The notes beneath the pieces were generated by a model. The model saw only the letters and a list, made by a program, of their open reading frames with translations. It did no database searches and was not told where the DNA came from. From Sphingomonas donggukensis (GTDB taxonomy: Bacteria; Pseudomonadota; Alphaproteobacteria; Sphingomonadales; Sphingomonadaceae), in the NCBI RefSeq assembly GCF_023674425.1, contig NZ_CP098401.1:682001-746000 (forward strand): 64,000 bases of DNA, written 5' to 3'. How positions within the stretch are numbered: position 1 is the first letter of the stretch; the number at the start of each line of letters is the position of its first letter. Positions 34,801 to 45,078 of the stretch are shown piece by piece. The translations under genes were made by a program, and so were the position numbers.

Positions 34801-35212
34801 GGCGGCGCGGGAGGAGATCGCCGATGCAGTATGCGGCGTGATCGCCGACCCGCGCTTTGCCGACCTGTTCGGGCCGGATTCGCTTGCGGAAGCGCCGATC
34901 GCGGCGACGGTCGGCGGATCGGTTATCGCGGGCACGGTCGACCGGCTGGTGGTGGCCGACGACGCGGTGCGCGTGGTCGATTTCAAGACCGGACGCCGCG
35001 TGCCTGCGACCGCGGCGGATATCCCGCCCTATCATCTGCGCCAGATGGGCGCTTATGCCGCCGCGCTCGCGGTGATCTTCCCCGACCGCGCCGTCAGCGC
35101 GGCGTTGCTGTACGCAAGCGGCCCCGCGCTGTTCGAAATCGAGGCGGCGACGCTCGCCGCGCACAAGCCCGGTTTGCCCGCGACGGAGCAAAGCTTGCCC
35201 TCGCGCGCTTGA
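31805..35212 (+). CDS. addA: AddA, helicase-nuclease subunit
   Basis: A 1135-residue UvrD-type helicase with a C-terminal nuclease. Motifs in order: Walker A SASAGTGKT (residues 28-36), Ia CLTFTKAGAAEMASR, II LLIDEAQDTNPAQWR, III GDYKQAIFGFQG, IV SLTSSFRSTRPV, V VMTAHGAKGLQAP, VI FYVAATRAEERL. The nuclease domain has AGTVDRLVV and VVDFKTGR. It forms the AddAB end-processing machine with the gene before it. The ATG lies within addB. trxA follows with its own ribosome site. Confidence 0.95.
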   Translation: MAVSSVVHPLRGNQGAASDPTRHVWLSASAGTGKTQVLAARVYRLLLRGVDPSAILCLTFTKAGAAEMASRISGTLARWVRADSAALFHDLEALGEASGPDEQRRARTLFAKVLDAPGGGLRIQTIHGFCQSLLAGFPVEAGLVPGFRPLDAREEVVLAREALAAMLVDEEAVGRTRLVDAVGALSLRLGEGGAEAFLLACARAPDAMVALPSGVQPWLRRALDLPTGDISEEIAAGCSDDAFDVESLRQVADANHAWGTATGAGHAATVERWLAAAPAERAATLPDLASVFRTGKGEPRKASAKLLAINVDYADMALDLGDRCAELVALADRAAYADLLAGALDAGRAYADAYRAAKRRLGGVDFDDLIRATVALLDQPGMGDWIRFKLDQATDHLLIDEAQDTNPAQWRIVRALADEFFAGEGARGEVGRTLFTVGDYKQAIFGFQGTSPIYFAAAHQHFERASIAADEDGREEPRLTPLSLTSSFRSTRPVLEFVDAAIDALPEPGLGVDEREPHASEIEGPGSVALWTPTVAGGDDDAEEGWVDDATLVHARRIASAVKGWIGTLPLDSKGRMLAPEDVMILVKRRGDLAALIVARLYAEGVPVAGVDRLRLNAPLAVQDLLAAMRFVLQPDDDLSLASLLVSPLIGWTQDELMHAAMRERGGLWRHLRKTQDEARLQPLTDMLGRADFTTPYRFLEDLLSGPLDGRRKLLARLGEEARDPIEELLGAALTFEGNATPSLQRFLDWFDRGDVEIVRDPSAPLDAVRVMTAHGAKGLQAPLVILADATADPANVRRDILKWDVEGVALPVFRPRGAERVGSPLDAVVAEAERRELEEHWRLFYVAATRAEERLVVTGALSPRMAGEAPAASWYAAATRAFDALGVAGDGEREFVGSAPALPVKARAPRAVADAAVPLPDWARAPAPQEARPPRPLAPSAIGDDAVADPPPTPAMRAAAERGRLIHALFERLPAVAPDRRRAAALRWLEHSGAVADAAAREEIADAVCGVIADPRFADLFGPDSLAEAPIAATVGGSVIAGTVDRLVVADDAVRVVDFKTGRRVPATAADIPPYHLRQMGAYAAALAVIFPDRAVSAALLYASGPALFEIEAATLAAHKPGLPATEQSLPSRA

Positions 35213-35263
35213 GCGGGGAGCGAACCGACCTTAGATCACGCATCACTTCCAAGGAGATTCCCG

Positions 35264-35587
35264 ATGGCGACCAAGCAGATCACCGACGCCAGCTTCAACG
35301 ACGATGTGCTGAATTCCGACAAGCCGGTGCTGGTCGATTTCTGGGCCGAATGGTGCGGCCCCTGCAAGATGATCGGGCCGAGCCTGGAGGAAATCTCCGA
35401 CGAGCTGGGCGAGCAGGTGACGATCGCCAAGCTGAACATCGACGACAATCCCGACGCGCCGGGCAAGTATGGCGTCCGCGGCATCCCGACGATGATCCTG
35501 TTCAAGGGCGGTGCCCCGGCGGCAACCAAGGTCGGGGCCGAGCCCAAGGGCCGGATCAAGGCATGGCTCGAGGGCGAACTGGCCTGA
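35264..35587 (+). CDS. trxA: Thioredoxin
   Basis: A 107-residue thioredoxin with the redox site WCGPCK (Cys31, Cys34), the buried Asp in VLVDFWAEW and the cis-proline in RGIPTMILF. It reduces ribonucleotide reductase, peroxiredoxins and other disulphides in the cytoplasm. AAGGAG precedes the ATG. The position directly after addA is conserved in many alphaproteobacteria. The peroxiredoxin at 18.4 kb is a possible client. Confidence 0.97.
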   Translation: MATKQITDASFNDDVLNSDKPVLVDFWAEWCGPCKMIGPSLEEISDELGEQVTIAKLNIDDNPDAPGKYGVRGIPTMILFKGGAPAATKVGAEPKGRIKAWLEGELA

Positions 35588-35628
35588 GCGCCGCGCGCGG
35601 CAGCAGTGCCACCGTTTCGGAATCGAAG

Positions 35629-35643
35629 TTAACCCGGCCTTAG
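35629..35643. promoter_or_regulatory. CtrA-like box upstream of the chemoreceptor gene
   Basis: TTAACCCGGCCTTAG fits the CtrA consensus TTAA-N7-TTAA except for the last base. It lies 24 bases before the ATG of the methyl-accepting protein gene. TTAA is rare in this GC-rich window. If the box covers the -35 region, as in Caulobacter, transcription would begin almost at the start codon. Confidence 0.5.
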
Positions 35644-35666
35644 CCAAGCTGTGCGACACGGGGGCA

Positions 35667-37262
35667 ATGGCCTCCGTGTCCGACAGACTGCGACCGTTGA
35701 TCCGCCTGCTCGGCCTCGGGCGGGGGGATGACGTCCTGCCGACCGCGCTGGTGTCCGCGCAGATCCGCGCCGCGCGTGAGGGCTATCCCGCGACATTCGT
35801 GGCGACGATGCTCGCCGGCAGCGCCATCGTCGCCTCCACCGATCGCAGCGCCGACGTGCTCGCCGCGGCGGCGGTGCTGCTGACGGTGTCGCTGATCGCG
35901 CTCCATCGCTGGCGGCGCGACGTGCGCAGCCAGTGGCAGACGACCGACGCGCGGGGCGCGATCCTGTTCGCGGCGGCACAATCGCTGGCGACGTCGATCG
36001 CCTGGGGGGCGCTGATCGCGTCCGCGCTGAAGGATGCCGAGACCAGCGAGCGATTGCTGTTCACCTGTGTTCTCACCGGCGTCATGTCGGTCGGCGCGCT
36101 GACCGTCGCGTCGCTACCGCTGGCGAGCCTCGCCTTCCTGGCCGGGTCGCTGGCGATGGTGACGATCGACGTCGTGATTGCCGACCTGCCGACGTCGGTG
36201 TTCCTGATGCTGGCGATCTTCGTCGTGCTGCTGGCGAAGGCGACGTTCGCGCAGTCGCGGCTGTTTACCGATCATTTCCGCACGGGCACCGATCTGGCCG
36301 CCGCATCGCGCGAGCGCGAGATCGCGGAGCACCTTGCCGCCGCCGAGCGCACCCGCGCCGAGCTGGCCGAGGCGACCGCGCAGCAGGGCCAGCGCGAACG
36401 CGCGATCGAGGACCGGCGTGCCGAGATGGTCGCACTGGCCGAACGCTTCGAATGTTCGGTCGGCGATGCCGTCGCGGCGCTGGTGCGTGCTGCGGGGGAG
36501 ACCCGCGGGTCCGCCGACGCCCTGGCCGCAGCCAGCACCACCCACGCCAGCGAGGCTCAGGTCGTCGCGGGCGTCGCGCGCCAGACCAGCGACGCCGCCG
36601 ACACGCTGCGCGATACCGCCGAGATCCTGTCGCGGTCGGTGGGCGACGTCGCGACGCGCGTTGCCGACCAGGCCGCGCTGACCGCCGCGGTCTCCGACGG
36701 CACGCGTGAGGGCGAGCGAGTCATCGTCGAGCTGATCGAGAACGCGCGGGAGATCGGCACCGTCGTCGCCCTGATCGGGGAGATCGCGGGCCAGACCAAT
36801 CTGCTCGCCCTCAACGCCACGATCGAGGCGGCGCGGGCCGGCGAAGCGGGCCGCGGCTTCGCGGTGGTCGCGACCGAAGTGAAGTCGCTCGCCGCCCAGA
36901 CCCAGCGCGCGACCGGCGACATCGACCGCCAGATCGCGACGATGCAGGCCCGCGTCACCGCGGTCGCACAAGTGATCGACGCGATCCTGGGGCAGGTCGG
37001 TTCCGTCTCCACGCTGGCCGCCGCCATCGCCGAGGCGACCAGCGAGCAGGCGCGCGTCACCGCATCGATCGACGCCGACGCCCGCGTCGCCGCCCACGGC
37101 ACCGCCGAGCTTTGCGCAGGCGTCGATGCCGCCGCGCGCGCATCGCAGGCGACGCGGGATCGCACCGCGCAGGTCGCAGGATCGAGCGCCGAGATGGCGA
37201 GCCAGGTCGAGGCGCTGGCCGCGAAGACTCAGGCGTTCCTGGCGGATTTGCGCGCGGCCTGA
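35667..37262 (+). CDS. Methyl-accepting chemotaxis-type protein with multi-pass membrane sensor
   Basis: A 531-residue receptor. Residues about 45-200 hold several hydrophobic segments (for example [55 protein letters not shown]) with no large periplasmic domain and no evident HAMP. A long coiled coil leads into the signalling hairpin [41 protein letters not shown]. The frame runs upstream into trxA, but ATG 35667 (MASVSDRL) is the plausible start. It could sense membrane state or relay signals from a partner. No other chemotaxis genes are in the window. Confidence 0.88.
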   Translation: MASVSDRLRPLIRLLGLGRGDDVLPTALVSAQIRAAREGYPATFVATMLAGSAIVASTDRSADVLAAAAVLLTVSLIALHRWRRDVRSQWQTTDARGAILFAAAQSLATSIAWGALIASALKDAETSERLLFTCVLTGVMSVGALTVASLPLASLAFLAGSLAMVTIDVVIADLPTSVFLMLAIFVVLLAKATFAQSRLFTDHFRTGTDLAAASREREIAEHLAAAERTRAELAEATAQQGQRERAIEDRRAEMVALAERFECSVGDAVAALVRAAGETRGSADALAAASTTHASEAQVVAGVARQTSDAADTLRDTAEILSRSVGDVATRVADQAALTAAVSDGTREGERVIVELIENAREIGTVVALIGEIAGQTNLLALNATIEAARAGEAGRGFAVVATEVKSLAAQTQRATGDIDRQIATMQARVTAVAQVIDAILGQVGSVSTLAAAIAEATSEQARVTASIDADARVAAHGTAELCAGVDAAARASQATRDRTAQVAGSSAEMASQVEALAAKTQAFLADLRAA

Positions 37263-37270
37263 CCTTCCTT

Positions 37271-37347
37271 CCGTTCGTTTCGAGCGAAGTCGAGAAACGG
37301 GCTACGGCGCTCCGATCAAGTTTCTCGACTTCGCTCGAAACGAACGG
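37271..37347. repeat. Perfect 28-bp inverted repeat, family A, copy 2
   Basis: The arms 37271-37298 (CCGTTCGTTTCGAGCGAAGT then CGAGAAAC) and 37320-37347 are exact reverse complements, separated by 21 bases. It fills most of the gap between the convergent chemoreceptor and argJ genes. The same unit, with two mismatches in one arm, is at 61050-61122. Confidence 0.92.
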
Positions 37348-37368
37348 AGTGGTGTGGCTCCGCCTTGC

Positions 37369-38592
37369 CTAGCTCCGGTAGTCCGCGTTGATGCTGATGT
37401 AGCCGTGCGTCAGGTCGCAGGTCCACACGGTCGCGCGGCCATCACCGAGGCCGAGGTCGACGCCGATCTCCACTTCGCGCCCCTTCAGATGCGCCGCGAC
37501 CGGGGCTTCGTCATAGCCGACGACCGCCAGTCCGTGTTCGGCGACCTGGGTCGTACCGAAGCGGATCGACAGCTTGTCGCGCTCGGCGGGTTCGCCCGCC
37601 TTGCCCACCGCCATCACCACGCGCCCCCAGTTCGCATCCTCCCCGGCGACCGCGGTCTTCACCAGCGGCGAATTGGCGATGCTCATCGCGACGACATGTG
37701 CGGAACGGTCGCTTTCGGCGCCCTCGACGGTGATCGCGATCAGCTTCTGCGCGCCTTCGCCGTCGCGCACGACCAGGTGGGCGAGCTGCATGCACAGCTC
37801 GGCCAGCGCCGCGACGAACGCATCGGCGCCGTCGTCGTCCTCGTCCGCCAGTTCGGCGTTGCCCGCAGCCCCCGTCGCAAAGGCGAGGACGGTGTCGCTG
37901 GTGGACGTGTCGCTGTCGACCGTGATGCAAGAGAAGGTCTTGGTGTTGGCGGCGGACAGCGCCCTTTGCAGGAAGGCGGGCGACACGGCGGCGTCGGTGA
38001 AGACGAAGCCGAGCATCGTCGCCATGTCGGGCGCGATCATCCCCGATCCCTTGACGATGCCGACCAGTTCGACCTGCCTGCCGCCGACGATCGCGCTGGT
38101 GGTCGCGACCTTCGCGAAGGTGTCGGTGGTCATGATCGTCTCGGCGGCGGCCTCCCACGAACACGGCTCCGCGGCAAAGGCGGCGTCGAGCCCGGCCTCG
38201 GCCTTGTGGATCGGCAGCGGCACGCCGATCACCCCGGTCGAGGCGACGAAGACGTCGGAAGGGGCGCAGCCGAGGTGCGCGGCGGTCCGCGCGGCGATTG
38301 CCTCCACAGCGGCGCGCCCACGGTCGCCGGTGAAGGCGTTCGAATTGCCCGCATTTACGACCAGCGCCCGCGCCTTGCCCAGCACCAGCGCGCGGCGGCA
38401 CCATTCGACCTCGGGCGAGGGGCATTTGCTCTGCGTCAGCACCCCCGCGACCGCGGTGCCTTCATTGAGCGTGACATAGGTCAGGTCGCAGCGGTCCCAC
38501 GCCTTGTAGCGTGCCCGCGCGACGCGGCGGGTGACGCCGGCGATGTCGGGCAGCGTGGGCAGGGCGGCGGGGGCGAGGGGGGAGCGCGTCAT
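37369..38592 (-). CDS. argJ: Bifunctional ornithine acetyltransferase / N-acetylglutamate synthase ArgJ
   Basis: A 407-residue enzyme of arginine synthesis that transfers the acetyl group from acetylornithine to glutamate; the bifunctional forms also use acetyl-CoA. It is made as a precursor that cleaves itself before the nucleophile Thr192 in APDMATMLGF. Other conserved segments are NAGNSNAFTG, VASTGVIGVPLP, VDSDTSTSDTVL and the C-terminal THGYISINADYRS. The start ATG is at 38592; the frame is open far upstream only as a shadow of secA. Whether it has the synthase activity cannot be told from sequence. Confidence 0.95.
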   Translation of the reverse strand: MTRSPLAPAALPTLPDIAGVTRRVARARYKAWDRCDLTYVTLNEGTAVAGVLTQSKCPSPEVEWCRRALVLGKARALVVNAGNSNAFTGDRGRAAVEAIAARTAAHLGCAPSDVFVASTGVIGVPLPIHKAEAGLDAAFAAEPCSWEAAAETIMTTDTFAKVATTSAIVGGRQVELVGIVKGSGMIAPDMATMLGFVFTDAAVSPAFLQRALSAANTKTFSCITVDSDTSTSDTVLAFATGAAGNAELADEDDDGADAFVAALAELCMQLAHLVVRDGEGAQKLIAITVEGAESDRSAHVVAMSIANSPLVKTAVAGEDANWGRVVMAVGKAGEPAERDKLSIRFGTTQVAEHGLAVVGYDEAPVAAHLKGREVEIGVDLGLGDGRATVWTCDLTHGYISINADYRS

Positions 38593-38685
38593 GCCTGCCT
38601 CAATAGCTCCTCGGCCTCGCCGTGCAATCGCGGGCTTGCGGGACGGGTGGCTGGGCGATAGCCATCGGCGCGGGGGAGAATAACG

Positions 38686-39243
38686 ATGCTGTTGCTTGCA
38701 CTTGCGCTTCAGGTTGCCACGAATTTGCCGACGGCGGTGCCTGACGGCGACGCCTCGAACTGGCTGACCCAGGACGATTATCCGCCAAGCGCGATCAAGG
38801 CCGGGGCGGAAGGGACCGTCGCCGTTCGCCTGACGGTCGGGACGGACGGTCGCCCTGTGGCCTGCGATGTGACGTCCAGCAGCGGAACGGAGGAGCTGGA
38901 CAGGGCGGCGTGCACGGCGATCGTGACGCGGGGCCGGTTCAAACCCGCGAAGACGCAGACCAGCTACACCCGGCGCGTCCTCTGGAGAATGCCCGACATG
39001 GCGGCGCCGATCGAGATAACGACCGCGAAGTTCCCCGACAGCGTCACCGAATTCGAGGTGACGAGCGATGCGGAGGGCCGGATCGAGGCCTGCCGCGTCG
39101 TGGTGAGGCCGTCGCCCGACTTCGACCCCTGTGCCCAGGCGCCGATCGGGCAGAAGGTGGACGGCGGCCACGTCCGCAACGGCAAGCCCGTGCGTGCCGT
39201 CCGGACGATGCGGTCGTCCACGACCACGCGGTTCATCGATTGA
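38686..39243 (+). CDS. Secreted TonB C-terminal-domain protein with apparent internal duplication
   Basis: A 185-residue protein with a short hydrophobic N-terminus (MLLLALALQVATNLPTAV) that could be a signal peptide. A TonB-C-like unit follows directly: YPPSAIKAGAEGTVAVRLTV, GRPVACDVTSSSG, LDRAACTAI and RGRFKPAK. A second, more diverged copy appears in the C-terminal half: VTEFEVTSDAEGRIEACRV then DPCAQAPIGQ. Each copy has a cysteine pair (C60/C76, C136/C149). There is no proline-rich spacer and no ExbB/ExbD gene nearby, so a classical energy-transducing role is doubtful. The ribosome site is GGGGGAG. Confidence 0.8.
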   Translation: MLLLALALQVATNLPTAVPDGDASNWLTQDDYPPSAIKAGAEGTVAVRLTVGTDGRPVACDVTSSSGTEELDRAACTAIVTRGRFKPAKTQTSYTRRVLWRMPDMAAPIEITTAKFPDSVTEFEVTSDAEGRIEACRVVVRPSPDFDPCAQAPIGQKVDGGHVRNGKPVRAVRTMRSSTTTRFID

Positions 39244-39344
39244 ACGCGGCGGTGCCCACGCCCTTGATCGGGAGCGTTTCCCTGCCGAAATAGTTAGACG
39301 AGGGCGCTCGCCAGATTTATGGCCAGCGGCTCGACTGACGGAAA

Positions 39345-39599
39345 GTGCGCTTGGACCTGTTTCTCCTCCTGACCGCGATGCTGTGCGGATTGACGGGCCT
39401 GTCGCGCCCGGTCGATGCGCGCGTGCCGGCGGTGGAGGCGAGACGCGCGGTCGCGGCGGTGACCGTCGTCGCGAACACCGTGATACCGGTCGCTGTGTCG
39501 CGCCCCGATGGCTATGTCGCGCCGGCACCGCTGGCGCTCGACCTCGGCTTCGCGCGCCGCGTGGCGCCGCGCGTGACGCCCGAGCGCCGGCGCGAATAG
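39345..39599 (+). CDS. Possible small secreted protein upstream of secA
   Basis: An 84-residue frame from GTG 39345. It begins with a plausible signal peptide ([17 protein letters not shown], cleavage near VDA) and ends in a basic tail ([15 protein letters not shown]). It has no known domain. The ribosome site is poor (GGAA is only two bases from the start). Codon use is compatible with coding. It might be a secretion-related leader gene, since secA follows 94 bases downstream, but I cannot show that. A GCCCC/GGGGC hairpin follows at 39607-39619. Confidence 0.4.
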   Translation: MRLDLFLLLTAMLCGLTGLSRPVDARVPAVEARRAVAAVTVVANTVIPVAVSRPDGYVAPAPLALDLGFARRVAPRVTPERRRE

Positions 39600-39693
39600 A
39601 CGCCTCGCCCCGTCGGGGCCTCCACGCCATTTTCGACATTTTCCGCGGGCCCGACAGCGTGGCCGCGCATCCCGTATCCGAAGGTATTCCCAC

Positions 39694-42447
<2,754 letters not shown>

Positions 42448-42468
42448 GCGCGGATCGAGCACAAAGAA

Positions 42469-42498
42469 AAAGGGCCGGGGAGCGATCCCCGGCCCTTT
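42469..42498. terminator. Bidirectional intrinsic terminator between secA and the lipoprotein gene
   Basis: AAAGGGCCGGGG and CCCCGGCCCTTT form a perfect 12-pair stem around a six-base loop. It has A-rich sequence on the left and TTTCTGTTT on the right, so it works in both directions. It serves the convergent secA and lipoprotein genes. Confidence 0.9.
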
Positions 42499-42516
42499 CT
42501 GTTTGGGGCTGCCCTA

Positions 42517-43131
42517 TCAGCGGCGCTGTTCGGGCACCCGGATCGTCGGGCCCAGCCGGTCGACCACGTCGCGGGCATTGAACGCGCGCAGATTGCCCGC
42601 CGGTTTCGGACCGCGACCGACCACGATTTCCGCGGACGCCTCGTACCGCTCCACGGTCGTTATATCGACCGAGCGATCCCAGAAGGGGTCGCCGCCCCAG
42701 GCATTCCAGCCGCGCCAGCCGTAGCCGCGACCATAGTAGCGCCACGACGGACCCCAATAGCCGAAACCGTTCAACCCGCCATAAGGGCCACCGAAACCGC
42801 CGAGCCCCGGCGACGTATACGTCCGCGTCTGCTTGTCGATGTCGCGGTCGGCGAGCACGAAATAATCGGCGCCCTGCGACAGCGTCAGTTCGGCTGCGCG
42901 GAACAGCAGATAGCGTTCCACCGTCTCGCGGTCGGTGTAGCTGTTGCCGGCGAAGGTGACGCGGTAGCGGTCGCGCTCGATCTGCTGATCGGTGAAGCCG
43001 GTGCGGTTGAACCCCTGCCCGGTCGCCGGGCGATAAGGGGTCGGGCCGACGCAGGCCGCCAGCAGGGTTGCCCCGGCCACTGCAGTCAGTACCGAGGCCT
43101 TGCGGCTGTTTTTCATGGACTTAGCAAACAT
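42517..43131 (-). CDS. Lipoprotein, possibly of the CC0125/CC1285 family
   Basis: A 204-residue envelope protein. The signal peptide ends in a lipobox LLAAC, so it is probably lipidated on Cys26. The middle part (TDQQIERDRYRVTFAGNSYTDRETVERYLLFRAAELTLSQGADYFVL, here as separate elements QQIERDRYRVTF and ERYLLFRAAELT) resembles the CC0125/CC1285 lipoproteins from memory. A Gly/Tyr/Trp-rich low-complexity stretch follows (GLGGFGGPYGGLNGFGYWGP). The C-terminus is basic. Start ATG 43131 has GGAGG six bases upstream. The function is unknown. Confidence 0.78.
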   Translation of the reverse strand: MFAKSMKNSRKASVLTAVAGATLLAACVGPTPYRPATGQGFNRTGFTDQQIERDRYRVTFAGNSYTDRETVERYLLFRAAELTLSQGADYFVLADRDIDKQTRTYTSPGLGGFGGPYGGLNGFGYWGPSWRYYGRGYGWRGWNAWGGDPFWDRSVDITTVERYEASAEIVVGRGPKPAGNLRAFNARDVVDRLGPTIRVPEQRR

Positions 43132-43265
43132 ATCTGCCTCCAGCAGGCAACACGCGGACCGTGTCACCCATTCGATCTTGCAACGCGCGGTCACGCCATT
43201 GTGTCCTCGCATGCGAAGTTTCTGAAATCCCGTAACAAATCATGGCTGTCGGCACGCTGAACCGA

Positions 43266-43781
43266 TCAGGCGATCCGTTCGGGCACGGCGTTGGCATCCT
43301 CGACGATCGCAGTGTCGGGCGCGACCGCTTCCCATGGAAAGACGAACCAGTCCTTCGTCACCGTCCGGTCGATGGTGCGGGCGGCATATTCGACCCGCTG
43401 GACCGAGATCGCGTTGTCGAGCAGCACCGCGAAGCGCGCGTTGGCGGCGTCGGCGCCGGCGACATCCAGCTGCGCACGTATGGCGGCGATGGTGCGGCCC
43501 GAATCGTTGATATCCTCGATGAACAGCAACCGCTCGCCCTGGCGGGTGCGCGCGGCCAGCGCCTCGATCAGCGCGGCGTTGAATTCGGGGATCGGGGTCG
43601 AGAAATCGATCGACACCATCGGCAGGCCGGTCGCGTGGCTGAGGAACACCGCCGGCACCAGCCCGCCGCGCCCGACCCCGACCAGCAGGGTCGTGCCCCA
43701 GTCGTCGTCCGCCAGTCGCGTGGTCAGCGTGTCGACCGCGGCGAGGAAAGCGTCGTGAGTGTAGGGCGTCAGCGTCGGCAT
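43266..43781 (-). CDS. Purine phosphoribosyltransferase
   Basis: A 171-residue type I phosphoribosyltransferase. The PRPP-binding loop is LLFIEDINDSGRTI, with the pyrophosphate-binding VGVGRGGLVPA before it. It is likely to use hypoxanthine, guanine or xanthine. The preceding gene, a deaminase that would supply hypoxanthine or inosine, overlaps it by ATGA, which supports purine salvage. The length matches small bacterial HGPRT/XGPRT enzymes. Confidence 0.87.
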   Translation of the reverse strand: MPTLTPYTHDAFLAAVDTLTTRLADDDWGTTLLVGVGRGGLVPAVFLSHATGLPMVSIDFSTPIPEFNAALIEALAARTRQGERLLFIEDINDSGRTIAAIRAQLDVAGADAANARFAVLLDNAISVQRVEYAARTIDRTVTKDWFVFPWEAVAPDTAIVEDANAVPERIA

Positions 43782-44797
43782 CACCGGCTGCGCTCCACAT
43801 AGGCGTCGAGCTTTGCCAGATGCGCGGCGACGTCGGCATCGGGCAGGAATGAGCCGAGGAAGCTGTTGCGCGCGAGCATCGTCAGATCGTCCTTTGACAG
43901 GCCGCGGGCATGGGCGGCGGCGCGGTAGTTTTCGCCGACGTAGCCGCCGAAATAGGCGGGATCGTCGGAATTGATCGTCGCGCGCAGGCCCTGGCGCAGC
44001 ATCGCGTCGATCGGGTGGACGTCCATCGATGCGACGTTGCAGAGCTTCACGTTCGACAGCGGGCAGACGGTCAGCGTCATGCCGGTGCGGGCGAGGCGGG
44101 CGGTGAGTGCCGCATCCTCGAGGCTGCGGTTGCCGTGGTCGAGCCGGTCGATGTGGAGCAGGTCGAGCGCTTCGTGGACGTACTCGGGCGGGCCTTCCTC
44201 GCCGGCGTGGGCGACGCGCTTCAGCCCCTTGCCCGCCGCGGCGGCGAATACGCGCGCGAATTTGGCGGGCGGGTGGCCGACTTCGGACGAATCGAGCCCG
44301 ACCCCGGCGATGCGATCGAGCCAGGGTTCCGCCTCGGCCAGCGTCGCGAACGCCTCCTCTTCCGACAGATGGCGCAGGAAGCACAGGATCAGCTTCGACG
44401 TCAGGCCATGCTTCGCCTCCGCCGCGGCCATGCCGTCGAGCAACCCCTGGATCACCGTGTCGAACGCGATTCCGCGCGCGGTGTGGGTCTGGGGATCGAA
44501 GAAAATCTCGGCATGGACGACGCCGTCCGCGGCGGCGCGGTCGAAATAGGCAAGCGCGAGGTCGTGGAAATCCTGGCGCGTGCGCAGGACGTCGGCCCCG
44601 GCATAATAGATGTCGAGGAAGTCCTGCAGGTTCGAAAAGTCGTAGGCCGCGCGGACCTCGTCGACCGACGCGTAGGGGATGGCGACGCCGTTCCGCTCGG
44701 CGAGCGCGAACATCAGTTCCGGCTCCAGGCTACCCTCGATATGCAGGTGGAGTTCGGCCTTGGGCAGGCCCGCGATGAAGGCGTCGATATCGGTCAT
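43781..44797 (-). CDS. Adenine (or adenosine) deaminase of the Add family
   Basis: A 338-residue amidohydrolase. The metal site is visible as ELHLHIEGSLEPELMFALAE (HxH), RVAHAGEEGPPEYV, RLDHGN and the aspartates in TINSDDPAYFGG. The EGSLEPELMF and DPQTHTARGI elements resemble the adenine deaminase branch (fungal Aah1, Pseudomonas PA0148) more than classical adenosine deaminase, which has HLDGAI. If so it makes hypoxanthine from adenine, and the downstream phosphoribosyltransferase would convert it to IMP. Start ATG 44797; the frame to 44872 is a shadow of the tRNA region. Confidence 0.85.
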   Translation of the reverse strand: MTDIDAFIAGLPKAELHLHIEGSLEPELMFALAERNGVAIPYASVDEVRAAYDFSNLQDFLDIYYAGADVLRTRQDFHDLALAYFDRAAADGVVHAEIFFDPQTHTARGIAFDTVIQGLLDGMAAAEAKHGLTSKLILCFLRHLSEEEAFATLAEAEPWLDRIAGVGLDSSEVGHPPAKFARVFAAAAGKGLKRVAHAGEEGPPEYVHEALDLLHIDRLDHGNRSLEDAALTARLARTGMTLTVCPLSNVKLCNVASMDVHPIDAMLRQGLRATINSDDPAYFGGYVGENYRAAAHARGLSKDDLTMLARNSFLGSFLPDADVAAHLAKLDAYVERSR

Positions 44798-44873
44798 GGC
44801 CGCGACCATTGCAGCGATGCCGCCCCGCGGCAAGACGGTGCGTCGGTGTCGGCGATGTGGGGGAAAAACCACT

Positions 44874-44948
44874 GGCTCCCTGAGTAGGATTCGAACCTAC
44901 GGCCGCTCGATTAACAGTCGAGAGCTCTACCGCTGAGCTATCAGGGAA
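44874..44948 (-). tRNA. tRNA-Asn (GTT)
   Basis: Read on the minus strand, TCCCTGA pairs with TCAGGGA as acceptor stem, followed by G and encoded CCA. The D arm is AGCTCAGCGGTAGAGC. The anticodon loop CTGTTAA is closed by CTCGA/TCGAG, giving anticodon GTT. The T arm contains the GGTTCGAATCC signature. It is 75 nt including CCA. Confidence 0.97.
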
Positions 44949-45052
44949 CTCGGTGGAGGCGCGCTAATAAGCAGCGGCTGCGGGCTTTGCAAGCCCTTCA
45001 GACGGGCTTGTCGTCGGACGCCGTGACCGGCGCCGGCCGCGCTTGCGCGAGT

Positions 45053-45073
45053 CCTGCGACAGCGTGTCGCAGG
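45053..45073 (-). terminator. Hairpin after nadK
   Basis: CCTGCGACA and TGTCGCAGG form a perfect nine-pair stem with a three-base loop, five bases after the nadK stop on the minus strand. There is no T run, so it may protect the 3' end or act with Rho. Confidence 0.5.
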
Positions 45074-45078
45074 CTGCG

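Noticed and set aside
37112..38661. Plus-strand frames opposite argJ, including the family A repeat
   Set aside because: They read through the inverted repeat and antisense to argJ, with no recognisable domain.
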